Below the pieces are notes generated by a model, which saw only the letters and a program-made list of their open reading frames with translations, ran no database searches and was not told where the DNA came from. A program made the position numbers and the translations under genes. This document shows, piece after piece, positions 63,873 through 64,000 of a stretch of 64,000 bases of DNA. Source of the stretch: Parasedimentitalea psychrophila (lineage in GTDB: Bacteria > Pseudomonadota > Alphaproteobacteria > Rhodobacterales > Rhodobacteraceae); contig NZ_CP127247.1 of NCBI RefSeq assembly GCF_030285785.1, forward strand, positions 3,991,501-4,055,500, in the 5' to 3' direction. How positions within the stretch are numbered: position 1 is the stretch's first letter; each line of letters begins with the position of its first letter.

Positions 63873-63935
63873 AATGTCTCAATTACCCATGGGGATCTGC
63901 GGTAACAGCCGCCCTGCCCTTGTGGCGGCCTTTTA
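63873..63935 (+). CDS. tiny 20-codon frame ending in a terminator
   Basis: A strong ribosome-binding site GCAGGAGG 7 nt upstream of ATG opens a 20-codon frame whose second half overlaps a hairpin and T run. It may be a leader peptide or the stump of a deleted gene. No family is recognised. The frame is short enough to be chance, but the RBS is better than that of most genes nearby. Confidence 0.35.
63908..63934 (+). terminator. terminator after the SDR gene
   Basis: GCCGCC (63908-63913) pairs with GGCGGC (63924-63929), followed by C and TTTT. About 60 bp past the SDR stop and inside the tiny frame. Confidence 0.6.
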
Positions 63936-64000
63936 GTCGGACCCATTTTGGGTTGTTTTCACTTGAGAAGTCGGGACTTAGAGGGCCATGTGGACCAAAA

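Noticed and set aside
1-64000. CRISPR arrays, prophage, toxin-antitoxin or restriction systems
   Set aside because: No regularly spaced repeats, phage structural genes, paired small toxin/antitoxin frames or restriction-modification motifs were recognised.

Overview
The window reads as a chromosomal segment of a marine alphaproteobacterium of the Rhodobacteraceae (Roseobacter group). The reasons are a fused TRAP permease with a universal-stress partner, a class II DAHP synthase, an IalB-family protein, PAS_5 and DUF1028 proteins, Pot- and Liv-type amine/amino-acid uptake systems, and moderately high GC content. This taxonomic call is inference from gene content; no rRNA gene is present. Apart from one intact IS30-family insertion, the segment looks like core or long-resident accessory DNA.

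Layout. 1-2.4 kb: 3' part of a fused TRAP permease plus a UspA-type protein. 2.4-6.5 kb (minus): an AttH-like lipocalin-type protein, an FtsX-type permease and an ATPase. 6.7-12.3 kb: potassium channel, cardiolipin synthase, YihY/BrkB membrane protein, RlmE and a Ppx/GppA phosphatase. 12.5-14.9 kb: a one-carbon operon (virulence-factor-family small protein, MetF-like reductase, methyl-THF:corrinoid methyltransferase) ending in a clear terminator. 15.1-17.2 kb: a fused alpha/beta 2-oxoacid dehydrogenase E1.

17.6-31.8 kb is the most unusual region, all on the plus strand: an FMO-like flavoprotein, an HpaB-type flavin monooxygenase, a Rid protein, a DUF1028 putative Ntn-hydrolase, an aldehyde dehydrogenase, a LysR regulator, a trimethylamine-dehydrogenase-like iron-sulfur flavoprotein, an M20 deacylase and a PotABCD-type importer. 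The set reads as uptake, oxidative opening, deacylation and N-demethylation of an N-methylated, probably heterocyclic, nitrogen compound. Homarine (N-methylpicolinate) is a good candidate.

32-38.6 kb: tRNA-Arg(CCG) beside a decayed tRNA remnant, a YcbK/YcbB-like cell-wall pair (DUF882 protein and L,D-transpeptidase), lpxD with an acyl carrier protein and a ketosynthase, and an IalB-family protein. 38.7-39.3 kb has no gene but is dense in structure: two candidate small RNAs, tandem terminators and palindromes. 39.3-45.8 kb (minus): a complete Liv-type ABC importer with a GlxA-type regulator. 46-52 kb: DAHP synthase, a PAS protein, YicC, guanylate kinase, gamma-carbonic anhydrase and a cystathionine gamma-synthase-like enzyme.

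52-59.4 kb: a complete phosphate regulon, phoR-pstSCAB-phoU-phoB, with a three-repeat Pho box before pstS. 59.5-61.7 kb: a LysR regulator divergent from glutaryl-CoA dehydrogenase. 61.9-62.9 kb: an IS30-family element with inverted repeats and a 3-bp target duplication. 63.1-64 kb: an SDR oxidoreductase and a tiny frame that runs into a terminator.
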